Of a stretch of DNA of 64,000 nucleotides, positions 19,624 to 28,531 are shown in pieces. A program made the translations under genes and the position numbers. This DNA is from Pararhodonellum marinum (lineage in GTDB: Bacteria; Bacteroidota; Bacteroidia; Cytophagales; Cyclobacteriaceae). The stretch is from assembly GCF_015354735.1 (NCBI RefSeq), contig NZ_JACEFJ010000002.1, positions 434,001-498,000 on the forward strand. Direction: 5' to 3'. The notes under the pieces are model-generated. The model made no database searches. It saw only the letters and a list, made by a program, of their open reading frames with translations, and was not told the origin of the DNA. Numbering within the stretch: position 1 is the stretch's first letter; each line of letters begins with the position of its first letter.

Positions 19624-22605
19624 ATGAGAAAATTTTACAGAATCAGTGCAACCCTTTTTCTCCTTCTGGTAACAGTAGGATGGAGTTGGGCACAGTATAC
19701 CGTAACGGGTACTGTGACAGATGAGCGGACAGGAGAACCCCTTATTGGGGCCACGGTCCTTGTCAGGAATTCCACAAGAGGTGCGATTACAGACCTTGAT
19801 GGTGGATTTTCAATCGGTATTGATGGTAATCAACAAGCCGTCTTGGTGATTTCTTCTTTGGGGTACGTCAGTAAAAACGTGAATGTCTCTCCAGGTTCCG
19901 ATGCAATTCAAGTTACTTTAGCGCAGGATGCGACGAATTTGGAGGAGGTGGTCATCACAGGTCTTGCTTCCAACATAAAAAGGAGTAACCTGGCGAATGC
20001 GGTATCTACTGTTTCGGCGGATGAACTTGTGGGAACCACCAATATCCAAACTACAGACGGGGCCTTGTATGGCAAGATAGCAGGTGCCAACATTAAGATG
20101 AATTCCGGTGCCCCGGGAGGAGGGGTCTCCATTCAGCTAAGGGGTATTTCGACCTTAACCGGTGCTTCCCAGCCTTTGATTATCTTGGACGGTGTGTATA
20201 TCAACAACTCTTTCCAAAGAACTGGTAGGGCCACCGTGTCGGGAGCTGGTGCTTCTAACCAGGATGACGGCGCTAACCGGTTGGCCGATCTGAATCCAAA
20301 TGATATAGAATCCATTGAAGTATTGAAGGGTCCATCTGCCGCGGCAATTTATGGTACCCGAGCCAATGCAGGTGTAATCATCATTACGACCAAGAGAGGA
20401 GCTTCCGGTAAAACAAGGGTTTCTTTATCCCAGGATATTGGCTTTGCTGAGCCGTTGAGGTTATTGGGTGTGGATGATTGGAGTGAAGAAAAGATTAACT
20501 TCTTCTTTCCTGAAGCAAGAAGGCCTCTTGAATTGGAGAGATTCAGAGCTGCGCAGGCATCCAATACATTCATTGATTATGAAGATTATTTTTACAACAA
20601 TAGGGCCATATTGTCCAATACCAGGTTGACTATCAGCGGCGGCAATGACAAAACAAATTTCTTTGTCAGTGGCAATTTTGCGGATGAAGATGGAACAGTA
20701 AGAAATACAGGATTTCAGAGGACCTCCATCAGAGCAAATATTGATCATAAAATCACAGAATCCATCCGATTGGGTGTATCATCCAATTATATCAGAACTG
20801 ATACAGACAGGGGTTTTACCGGTAATCAGAATAATAGCGGAGCCAGTATCGGGTACAATATTGCTTATGTTCCGAATTATTATGACTTGAGGAGAAATGC
20901 AGATGGGACTTATCCGATTAACCCCTATTTTTCTGAAAATCCAGTTGCTGTAACTGATTTGGGTACCAACAACTCTTTGGTTAACAGATTTGTACAGGCC
21001 TTCACTTTAGATGCTGATTTGTATAAATCTTCAAACAGTATATTAAAGTTACAACTTGGCGGGGGTCTGGATTTCTTGCAAAATACAACCTTGGTACATC
21101 TTCCTGAATCTTTGCAGTTCCAAAGAGGTCAGGCTAATCCGGGAGATGTATTATGGGGTAAGCAGGAGAGTTTCAATACCAATATTCAAGCTGTTTTACT
21201 TTACAACTGGAACCTAGGTAGGGTGAATATGAATTCTCAAGCAGGGTTGGTGAGACTGGATTTTAATAACAACGACTTGTTCAACCGAGGTCGAGGTTTA
21301 GCACCTGGTCAAATCAATCTTCAACAAGCTACTGTCCAGGAAATAAATCAACAGTTCTTCTCTGAGGTTCAGGAAGCAGGGGTATTTCTGCAGCAAGAGG
21401 CCAACTTTGAAGATAAAATCATAGGTACTGTGGGGATCAGATGGGACAAATCCACGCTGAATGGTGATCCTAACAAATTCTTTGCTTTTCCAAGGGCTTC
21501 TGTGGCCTTTAACTTGGCAAACTTTGACTTCTGGGGTTCTAAATCTACTTTCTCAGCATTGAAGCCAAGAATTGCTTATGGAGAGACTGCAGGTCCCGTA
21601 GCATTTGGTGCAACATTTACGCCACTTGGAGGAACCAACATTGGAGGACTTTTGGGATCTGTTGTTTCCACGCAAATTGGAAATACTCAGATTCTACCCG
21701 AAACGGCAAGTGAATTGGAGTTTGGTATAGATGCTGGTTTCTTGAATAATAGGATTGGACTTGAGGCTACCTATTACATCAAAAACACCCAGAACAATAT
21801 CCAAAACCTTACGCTTGCTCCATCTACCGGTGTAAACTCTACACCAAGTAATGAGGCAGAACTGGAAAACAAAGGTGTTGAACTGGCTTTGTTTGGGTCG
21901 ATTGTAGAAAAACCCAATTTCCGATGGAATACCAGGCTCATGTATTGGCACAATAGGTTGAACATGAAAAGATTGGGAATCCCTACATATATTTCTGGTG
22001 GTTTCGGATCCGCATTGGGTACTTTTCTCTATGCCGAAGGATTTTCCCCTACTACCATTGTAGGAACACCAGCGGATCCATCCAATCCAGGAGGCTTTAC
22101 CATTTGGGGCAATGCACAGCCTAGATACAATATGTCTTGGGTGAATAATTTCACTTTCGCCAAGCACTTTGAGTTTTCTTTCTTGATGGAATACAGACAT
22201 AGGGGAGACAATGTCAACCTTTCTGCTTTTCTGACAGATTCAGGAGGTACCACCAATGGATGGTTTGATGATGATAATGGAGATGGTATCCCCAATGGAA
22301 GGCAAAGACCTCCGGAGCCTTACAACAATGCCGGTAGATGGGTTCAGGATGCTACTTTCTTAAAAATCAGAGAAATTGGTTTGTACTATACCATTCCTAG
22401 GAATACGTTGAATCAGGCATTTGGAAATAGTGTGGAAAACATCAGGTTAGGGGCTTCCATGAACAATGCCTTCTTATTTACAAAGTATGAAGGATATGAT
22501 CCTGAGACGTCCACTTTTGGTGCCCAGGCAGTGGCAAACAATGTGGACATTACGCCATATCCAACACCACGTAGGGTATTCTTCCATGTTACTATTGACT
22601 TTTAA
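19624..22605 (+). CDS. SusC/RagA family TonB-linked outer-membrane protein
   Basis: 993 aa with a signal peptide (about 1-23, ending SWAQ). The order is a CarboxypepD_reg-like domain (about 24-105: TGTVTDERTGEPLIGATV), a plug domain (about 110-250: LEEVVITGLAS, ISTLTGASQPLIILDGV, IESIEVLKGPSAAAIYGT, GVIIITTKRG) and a beta-barrel ending ending in aromatic-rich RVFFHVTIDF. This is the classic SusC pore that imports oligomers with the SusD lid. Substrate class cannot be read from sequence. The SusD gene follows after 18 bp. Confidence 0.95.
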   Translation: MRKFYRISATLFLLLVTVGWSWAQYTVTGTVTDERTGEPLIGATVLVRNSTRGAITDLDGGFSIGIDGNQQAVLVISSLGYVSKNVNVSPGSDAIQVTLAQDATNLEEVVITGLASNIKRSNLANAVSTVSADELVGTTNIQTTDGALYGKIAGANIKMNSGAPGGGVSIQLRGISTLTGASQPLIILDGVYINNSFQRTGRATVSGAGASNQDDGANRLADLNPNDIESIEVLKGPSAAAIYGTRANAGVIIITTKRGASGKTRVSLSQDIGFAEPLRLLGVDDWSEEKINFFFPEARRPLELERFRAAQASNTFIDYEDYFYNNRAILSNTRLTISGGNDKTNFFVSGNFADEDGTVRNTGFQRTSIRANIDHKITESIRLGVSSNYIRTDTDRGFTGNQNNSGASIGYNIAYVPNYYDLRRNADGTYPINPYFSENPVAVTDLGTNNSLVNRFVQAFTLDADLYKSSNSILKLQLGGGLDFLQNTTLVHLPESLQFQRGQANPGDVLWGKQESFNTNIQAVLLYNWNLGRVNMNSQAGLVRLDFNNNDLFNRGRGLAPGQINLQQATVQEINQQFFSEVQEAGVFLQQEANFEDKIIGTVGIRWDKSTLNGDPNKFFAFPRASVAFNLANFDFWGSKSTFSALKPRIAYGETAGPVAFGATFTPLGGTNIGGLLGSVVSTQIGNTQILPETASELEFGIDAGFLNNRIGLEATYYIKNTQNNIQNLTLAPSTGVNSTPSNEAELENKGVELALFGSIVEKPNFRWNTRLMYWHNRLNMKRLGIPTYISGGFGSALGTFLYAEGFSPTTIVGTPADPSNPGGFTIWGNAQPRYNMSWVNNFTFAKHFEFSFLMEYRHRGDNVNLSAFLTDSGGTTNGWFDDDNGDGIPNGRQRPPEPYNNAGRWVQDATFLKIREIGLYYTIPRNTLNQAFGNSVENIRLGASMNNAFLFTKYEGYDPETSTFGAQAVANNVDITPYPTPRRVFFHVTIDF

Positions 22606-22623
22606 TCACCAAAGCCGAAAATC

Positions 22624-24006
22624 ATGAAAAAAATAAAAAAATATTTGAGTATTGCGGTATTGGCGGCGATAAGTTTGTTTGCCTGTAATCCGCTTCAGTT
22701 GGATGAAATAGATGATCCTAATAATCCATCCGTGGCAAGTGTAAGCAACAATGCCTCGAGGGAGCAAATCCAATTCTTATTGACAGGACTTGAATCCAGA
22801 CATAGAGGCTATGTAACCAACATATCCCAAGCCTGGAATACCTTTGGAAGAGAAATATGGTACCTGAATGGCTCTGATCCCCGGTTCCAAACAGACTGGT
22901 TGGGTCAAAATGGAAGAACTCCTGATAATGCTTATTTTGGCTTTGGGGTTACAGGGGGAGGTTCTTGGGCATTTCCCTATCAGGCCATAAAGCAGGCAGA
23001 TGTCTTGATTGAAGCATCTCTTAGTGCAAGTACCTTGTCGGACGCGGACAGAAGAGCTGTGGCGGGATTTGGCAAGACAATCAAGGGATTTCAATTTATG
23101 ATACCTGCCAATTGGGTATATCAAAACGGAATCAGAGTAGACGTTGCTGATCCATTAAATCCTGGAGGATTTGTATCCTATGAAGATGCACTTGATTTTA
23201 TCAAGACTGTTTTGGATGATGGTGATCAGGACCTAACTGCGGCTGGTGCAGGTGATTTCCCTTTCAGACTGACCAGAGGATTTGATGGATTCAATACAAA
23301 TGCTGCGCTTAAGCAAGTAAACAGGGCCATTACCGCCCGTTTAAATGCCTATAGAAAAGATTGGCAAGGAGTGCTTACCGCTTTGGATGCTTCCTTTATG
23401 GATTTAAGTGGAAACTTAAACGCTGGTCCTGCTCATCCTTATGGTGCGGCACCTGATATCTTCAATCCCTTGTTTTATGTGAGAGATGCAGTGGTCACGA
23501 CCATGATCGTGGTACATCCCTCCATGTTGGAGGATGCTACCCCCAACGATCAAAGGGTAGCAAACAAGTTTTATGAAAGAACTGCTCCTCCTGTCACTGT
23601 TTCTACTGACGCAGGAACTTTGGTTGGGACACATCAGGATAACAGGTGGGCTTCAAATACTGCTTCCATTCCATTTATCCGAAATGAAGAATTGATTTTG
23701 CTGAAAGCAGAAGCACATGCCAACTTAGGTCAGACAACTGATGCTGTTGCTGCCATCAATATCATTAGAAATGCTGCCGGAATCGGAAATTACACCGGAG
23801 CAACTTCTCAGGATGCCTTGATTGATGAAATTCTTTACCAAAGAAGGTATTCTCTGTGGGCAGAACCTTGGGGACACCGTTGGATAGATGCCAGAAGGTA
23901 TGATAAGTTGAATGAAATCCCTACTTCCTTTGATGGAGGAGCCATTTTCCCCCAATTTCCTCATCCGCAGGCTGAGTTGAACTGGGATAGCTACATAGGT
24001 AATTAA
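22624..24006 (+). CDS. SusD/RagB family nutrient-binding lipoprotein
   Basis: 460 aa lipoprotein (lipobox LFAC near residue 21). It has the helical SusD framework: DDPNNPSVASVSNNAS, ESRHRGYVTNISQAW, the TPR-like helices around FGKTIKGFQF, and the C-terminal RNEELILLKAEAHANLGQ with EILYQRRYSLWAEPWGHRWID. SusD caps the SusC barrel on the cell surface. Immediately downstream is a strong terminator, so the operon is just this pair, with no polysaccharide hydrolase in it. Confidence 0.95.
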   Translation: MKKIKKYLSIAVLAAISLFACNPLQLDEIDDPNNPSVASVSNNASREQIQFLLTGLESRHRGYVTNISQAWNTFGREIWYLNGSDPRFQTDWLGQNGRTPDNAYFGFGVTGGGSWAFPYQAIKQADVLIEASLSASTLSDADRRAVAGFGKTIKGFQFMIPANWVYQNGIRVDVADPLNPGGFVSYEDALDFIKTVLDDGDQDLTAAGAGDFPFRLTRGFDGFNTNAALKQVNRAITARLNAYRKDWQGVLTALDASFMDLSGNLNAGPAHPYGAAPDIFNPLFYVRDAVVTTMIVVHPSMLEDATPNDQRVANKFYERTAPPVTVSTDAGTLVGTHQDNRWASNTASIPFIRNEELILLKAEAHANLGQTTDAVAAINIIRNAAGIGNYTGATSQDALIDEILYQRRYSLWAEPWGHRWIDARRYDKLNEIPTSFDGGAIFPQFPHPQAELNWDSYIGN

Positions 24007-24047
24007 AATAAGGGCCTGTCTCATTAGTCCCTATAATAACAATTAAG

Positions 24048-24078
24048 GCTACCGGATTTATTCGGTAGCTTTTTTTTT
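24048..24078 (+). terminator. Rho-independent terminator after susD
   Basis: GCTACCG (24048-24054) and CGGTAGC (24063-24069) form a perfect 7-bp stem with an 8-nt loop, followed by nine T. Confidence 0.9.
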
Positions 24079-24228
24079 ACTTAAAGGTGGGAAAAGGGAT
24101 TATGCGATTTATAGGCCAAATGAAGGCCCTACCAAGGCACATCTGGAATAGGTGCAAATTTGAGAAAATTCCTTTTGTTCTCGTACTGCCACTACGCAAC
24201 CGGTAGAGAAATTTGAGCTGGGGACCTT

Positions 24229-24450
24229 AAAAAGGCAGGTTTGAATGTTTATCAAATGGTCCATGTGGAAACAAATTAGCTATGGAATAAACTACCATAT
24301 TTTAAATTGAAAAAAGCTGTAGCTCAGCCTAGGATCTATAGAAAAAAACAACCCTCCTACTTAAGTAGAAGGGTTTTGTAAAATCGAATTCCATATACAT
24401 TCGGAAATTCAATACGTCAGTGGTTCATCTCTTAATTTCTGAATCTTTCC
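24229..24450. repeat. 222-bp direct repeat flanking the IS, copy 1
   Basis: Identical to 26107-26328 except one base (24299 T versus 26177 C). It directly abuts the left end of the transposon and ends within codons matching the last five residues of the protein at 26310-26609. It also carries a second copy of that gene's terminator hairpin (24351-24374). The best reading is a very long target-site duplication. The gap 24079-24228 holds nothing recognisable. Confidence 0.9.
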
Positions 24451-26106
24451 TCCTGACTTCGACACTGGGACACCCAAAATCAAAAATCGAACATTTTTGC
24501 CAGTTTTTGCTGACTCTCGTTCAAAAACAGGGTCTTCCTCAGCTTTTTCCCTGTTGATTTGAGTTGGATTTCTAAGGTGTAAATACCTTTTGCTATTTCT
24601 ATTGCTTTTTGTGGTGAAATGTTTGCTTCTTTTTCATTCAGTTGCCTTTCAAGTTCTTTGTAAACCTTGTAAGCGACGAATGCTATGCTGATATGGGCCT
24701 CTATTCTTCTTTGTTTATAATGGTATACAGGTCTGACCTTAATTTCATTTTTGGTTATTCTGAAGGCCTTTTCTATCTTCCACAAGTTGTTATAATTCTC
24801 AATCACCTGTTCTTTATCAAGCTTTGTATTGGTGATATAGCCTTTAAGACCGTCCCATTGTCCATCTTGCTCAAACTTTTCCATATCAAGAGCTATCTTT
24901 ATCTCACCTTCCATTTTAAGGTATTTGTTATAGCCTCTGTTGTTGATATGGGTTTTGTTGAGTTTTCCTGTCTTTAGCTGTTTTTCGAGCTTTTTAAGGC
25001 CTTTTTCCCTATTGATTCTATCTTTTTTGGCCCGCCTTTCCGAGTAGCTCACAACCATTCTAAGACTCTCTTCCCAATCCATCGCAACACTCTCTCCATT
25101 TTCCATCTGGATTGCCAATACTTTTTCTTTTTGGTTGTTGCCCGAAGACTTAAGCCGTGCCCCAAGAATAAACTCATATCCGTTATCGAGCAACTCTCTG
25201 ATATTGCTTTTGGAAAGCAAACCCGAATCCGCCACTACTATCGGAGCGGGCAGGCTATACTTTTTTCTAAAAGTCTCTATTACTGGAATCATGGTATGGC
25301 CCTCAAACTTGTTGCCCTCAAAAATCTCATATGCCAGTGGGTATCCCTCAAGACCCACCAGCAAACCCAAAACTATCTGGGGATTCTGATGCCTGCCTTC
25401 TTTAGAAAAACCGGTCTTCCTTAGTTCATCTTCTTGATCTACTTCAAAATAAAGTGTGGTACAATCGTAAAAGACAATATTGATACTGCCTCCCAGTATT
25501 TTCTTGGTGTGACCAAAACTGATCTGCTGTACAATCTCTTTATAATTGTTGTAAAGCTTGTCCATGTACCTGTAAAGGTCTTGAACATGAAAATTAAGGC
25601 CGTGATAGGTCAGCAGATAGTCACAGGTCTTGAGTTTGCTGGCAGGAAAACATATTCTGGAATAGACAAGCCACTTAAAAATATCATCTTTGATTACGTT
25701 GAACCCAATTTCATTGAATATCTTATTCAGGAGGAGTTCTGTACCTGAAACAGTAATATTTTCAACACTTTCCAGGACAGATTCGGCAACCTGTTCTTCA
25801 CTGTTGAATGGTATATCAAGAATACCTTTATAGTTCCTGATCCATTCTTCTCCCAAAGAAACAAGATTTTGAACTTCTGCAGGGTTGGAGCTGCTACCTA
25901 TGGTTTTGGCGACTTTATAACTTCCCTTTACCTTATCTATTACCTGAACACTGATCTTGCCACTTTTATTGGGCTTTTTGCGGACAAACATGTCTAAAAA
26001 TACTCAAAATAACCTCTGGGACACCCAAATCAAAAATCATAATTATATAAAATATTAAAAATCAACACTTTATACTAAAATGGGACTGACGACTGTCGAA
26101 GTCAGG
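24451..26106 (-). mobile_element. IS1634-family insertion sequence, 1.66 kb
   Basis: The ends are inverted repeats: TCCTGACTTCGACA at the left and its complement TGTCGAAGTCAGGA at 26094-26107 on the right (boundary ambiguous by one base). It has one transposase gene on the minus strand. It is bordered on both sides by a 222-bp direct repeat. Inside, a 23- to 24-bp segment starting CTGGGACACCCAAA occurs in the same orientation near both ends (about 24465 and 26016). Confidence 0.9.
24480..25991 (-). CDS. IS1634 family transposase (DDE type)
   Basis: 503 aa, full length, no frameshift. It shows the IS1634/IS4-group order: an N-terminal basic part (MFVRKKPNKSGKISVQV), GSINIVFYDCTTLYFE with the first acidic residue, PIVVADSGLLSKSN with the second Asp, and GYITNTKLDKEQVIENYNNLWKIEKAFR near the C-terminus carrying the family's Y-(2)-R-(3)-E-like helix. 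The element is therefore probably still active or recently active, which agrees with the nearly identical flanking repeats. Confidence 0.93.
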   Translation of the reverse strand: MFVRKKPNKSGKISVQVIDKVKGSYKVAKTIGSSSNPAEVQNLVSLGEEWIRNYKGILDIPFNSEEQVAESVLESVENITVSGTELLLNKIFNEIGFNVIKDDIFKWLVYSRICFPASKLKTCDYLLTYHGLNFHVQDLYRYMDKLYNNYKEIVQQISFGHTKKILGGSINIVFYDCTTLYFEVDQEDELRKTGFSKEGRHQNPQIVLGLLVGLEGYPLAYEIFEGNKFEGHTMIPVIETFRKKYSLPAPIVVADSGLLSKSNIRELLDNGYEFILGARLKSSGNNQKEKVLAIQMENGESVAMDWEESLRMVVSYSERRAKKDRINREKGLKKLEKQLKTGKLNKTHINNRGYNKYLKMEGEIKIALDMEKFEQDGQWDGLKGYITNTKLDKEQVIENYNNLWKIEKAFRITKNEIKVRPVYHYKQRRIEAHISIAFVAYKVYKELERQLNEKEANISPQKAIEIAKGIYTLEIQLKSTGKKLRKTLFLNESQQKLAKMFDF

Positions 26107-26328
26107 AAAAAGGCAGGTTTGAATGTTTATCAAATGGTCCATGTGGAAACAAATTAGCTATGGAATAAACTACCACATTTTAAATTGAAAAAAGCTGTAG
26201 CTCAGCCTAGGATCTATAGAAAAAAACAACCCTCCTACTTAAGTAGAAGGGTTTTGTAAAATCGAATTCCATATACATTCGGAAATTCAATACGTCAGTG
26301 GTTCATCTCTTAATTTCTGAATCTTTCC
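26107..26328. repeat. 222-bp direct repeat flanking the IS, copy 2
   Basis: Second copy of 24229-24450 with one mismatch. It starts at the right end of the IS and contains the end of the gene at 26310-26609 together with its terminator, so the gene is intact despite the insertion. Confidence 0.9.
26229..26252 (-). terminator. Terminator hairpin of the charged-protein gene
   Basis: ACCCTCCTAC and GTAGAAGGGT pair around TTAA with one mismatch; on the minus strand the stem is followed by GTTTTTTT. It lies about 60 bp past the stop of the minus-strand gene at 26310. Confidence 0.75.
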
Positions 26329-26609
26329 TTTTGGCTTTCTTTTTCAGCATTTACGTTTGGATCCTCACCACGGGGAATATTTTTTTCCCTTTTCGAATCT
26401 TCTTCTTTTCCTTTTTTTGAAGAATCCTTGTCTTTGGAAGTGGCATCTTGTCTTTTCTTTTGATCCTCATCACGATCATTTTCTCGGCTTTGGTCTCTTT
26501 TGTTTCGTTCAGTCTGATTCAGGTCATTTCTTCCTTTATCTTGGTTGGCTTTCTGATTGGATCTTTCATCGTGTTGCGTCTTGCGGTTTTCGTTTTTTTG
26601 CTGGCTCAT
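26310..26609 (-). CDS. Small highly charged low-complexity protein
   Basis: 99 aa made almost only of Lys, Arg, Asp, Glu, Asn, Gln and Ser, with no hydrophobic core and no cysteine. It opens MSQQKNENRKTQHDERSNQK and ends KERFRN. It is probably intrinsically disordered; such proteins in Bacteroidota are often stress- or desiccation-related, but nothing here proves that. The IS landed a few codons from its 3' end and the duplication restored the full frame. I do not recognise a family. Confidence 0.6.
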   Translation of the reverse strand: MSQQKNENRKTQHDERSNQKANQDKGRNDLNQTERNKRDQSRENDRDEDQKKRQDATSKDKDSSKKGKEEDSKREKNIPRGEDPNVNAEKESQKERFRN

Positions 26610-26964
26610 GTTTTCTTGGGTTTATAGTGATCATTAACAATTATTAAATTTACATTACCCAAATAGTCAATGTATTACATGAAATCTTTATAAAGTTATA
26701 ATATTATCAGGTTATATGATAGTAACCCAATTGTTTAGGGTTGAAAAAAGGGGAATTGCCAATTTACCCTTATACGTTCATTCGAAAAGTATTTTAGTTA
26801 ATTGGGGAAGTTTTTTATCTATTTCGTCCTAAGAAACGGGAATTGATCCATTGATTTTTTTAATTTATGATTAAGTATTAGCCGAACTATTACTTCACAC
26901 AATCAAATCCCAAATAAAAGACTTGTTGACATTCCCAACACAACAATTCTTACTAGGTAAAACC
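26610..26964. other. 355-bp divergent region upstream of the D-aminoacylase pseudogene
   Basis: AT-rich region between the charged-protein gene (minus) and the D-aminoacylase. It contains regulatory copy B and no gene. Confidence 0.6.
26781..26831 (+). promoter_or_regulatory. Triple 9-bp direct-repeat element, copy B
   Basis: Half-sites TTCGAAAAG, TTGGGGAAG and TTCGTCCTA with exact 12-bp spacers. It is closest to copy C (36421). The element ends 133 bp before the ATG at 26965. Confidence 0.7.
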
Positions 26965-28426
26965 ATGAGAAACAAATTTTTAATCCTCTTTCTTATCCTT
27001 TCTTTAAATGCTTTTGGGCAATCTACAATCCAATACGACATTGTCCTGGAAGGAGGCCGTGTTATTGATCCGGAAACAAAATTGGATGCGGTCAGAAATG
27101 TGGGCATCCAAAATGGCCGCATAAAGATGATCAGTTCCGATCCTTTGGAAGGAAAGGAAACTGTCAATGTCAATGGCATGGTGGTTGCCCCCGGTTTTAT
27201 TGACCTGCATGTGCATGGCATGAGCCATGTAGAACAGGAATACCAACTCCATGATGGGGTCACCACAGCATTGGAGCTTGAATGGGGAATAGAACATACG
27301 GGTGCTTGGTATGCATCACGGCAGGACAAGGCATTGATCCATTATGGGGCAAGTGTCAACTGGCCTTATGAGCGCTTGAGGGCCACGGGAAGGTATCAGG
27401 AAGGTGTGGATGAGCTTTTGAATATGGTTCGTGCTAATGAAAGAGAAATTGCGTCTTTTATTCAAATTGCTGCCCCTTCCTTTACGGAAGATCTTACACC
27501 GGAAGAAATGAGCCAAACCCTCACCAATATCAAATCTTCCTTGGAGGAAGGAGCTATAGGAATAGGGGTACCTATTGGGTACTTGCCTGGCACAAAGCCG
27601 GCTGAGATGTATAGCGTATTTGAATTGGGCGGTCAATTAAATGCCCTAATATTTACACACAACCGCCAACCCAATATTTTGGCCACTCAGGAAGTAATAG
27701 CCAATGCCGTTCTGACCGGAGCGCCTTTGCATATTGTCCACATCAACAGCATGTCACTTGGACAGATTGACTTTGCTTTGAACATGGTCAGCGCAGCCAC
27801 CCAGAAAGGCTTTGACATCACTACCGAACTGTATCCTTATACCGCTGCTTCTACAGGCTTGATGACGGCCATGTTCAATGAAGGTTGGCAGGAAAAATTG
27901 GGCATTGATTATGGGGATTTGCAGTTGACGCCTTACCCAAGAAACCTTTACGAGACACAGAAGGACCAATCAATATGTGATCATGCACATGATGCAACCC
28001 GAATGGATTGCAAGGGGCATTGCCGCACCCGGGGTAATCATTGGATCGGACGGTATGCCTTATAGTAAACTCGCCCATCCCCGTACAGCAGGGACTTTTT
28101 CCAGGGTTTTGGGGAAATATGTCAGAGAAGATCAGGTGCTGGACTTAAATACCGCCATCGAAAAGATGACACTGCTACCGGCAAAGCGTTTGGAAGGAAT
28201 AGCTCCCATGATGCGGTTCAAAGGAAGAATACAGGTAGGTGCCGATGCCGACATCACTGTTTTTGATCCCAACACGATCATTGACAAAGCGACTTTTGAA
28301 GGGGGATTGGAGTTTTCAGAAGGAATTGAATATGTATTGGTTAACGGAACCTTTGTTTTGAAAAATGGGGAGACTGTTACCAATGTTTTCCCAGGGCAAG
28401 GAGTGTATGGGAAGTTTAAGAAGTAA
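26965..28426 (+). pseudogene. D-aminoacylase / N-acyl-D-amino-acid deacylase, frameshifted
   Basis: The gene has a signal peptide (MRNKFLILFLIL, ending FGQS) and an amidohydrolase-III fold: VAPGFIDLHVHGMSHVEQE (metal-binding HVH), MIGIGVPIGYLPG-like segment, LHIVHINSMSLGQ and LYPYTAASTG. At about 27927 the frame reads GDLQLT and then goes out of register; the correct sequence RLTQETF continues in another frame and runs to 28426 (VIMHMMQPEW, GSDGMPYSKLAHPRTAGTF, GADADITVFDP). Relatives have about six residues between GDLQ and RLT, so a small deletion probably caused the shift. The first frame ends at 28065. The upstream start at 26923 is less likely, because 26965 gives a proper signal peptide. 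Confidence 0.85.
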
Positions 28427-28531
28427 GTAGGAGAATGTGTATTAAAATTCCAGTAGCGATCAAAGAAATATTAAATTTATGAAGAGAGGCTAACAGCAAA
28501 ATGATGTTCACCCTTATCTCCAATACCCCTT

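Noticed and set aside
27977-28426. Separate 149-residue amidohydrolase fragment gene starting with GTG
   Set aside because: It continues the D-aminoacylase in a shifted frame; homology runs through from the upstream frame, so it is one broken gene.
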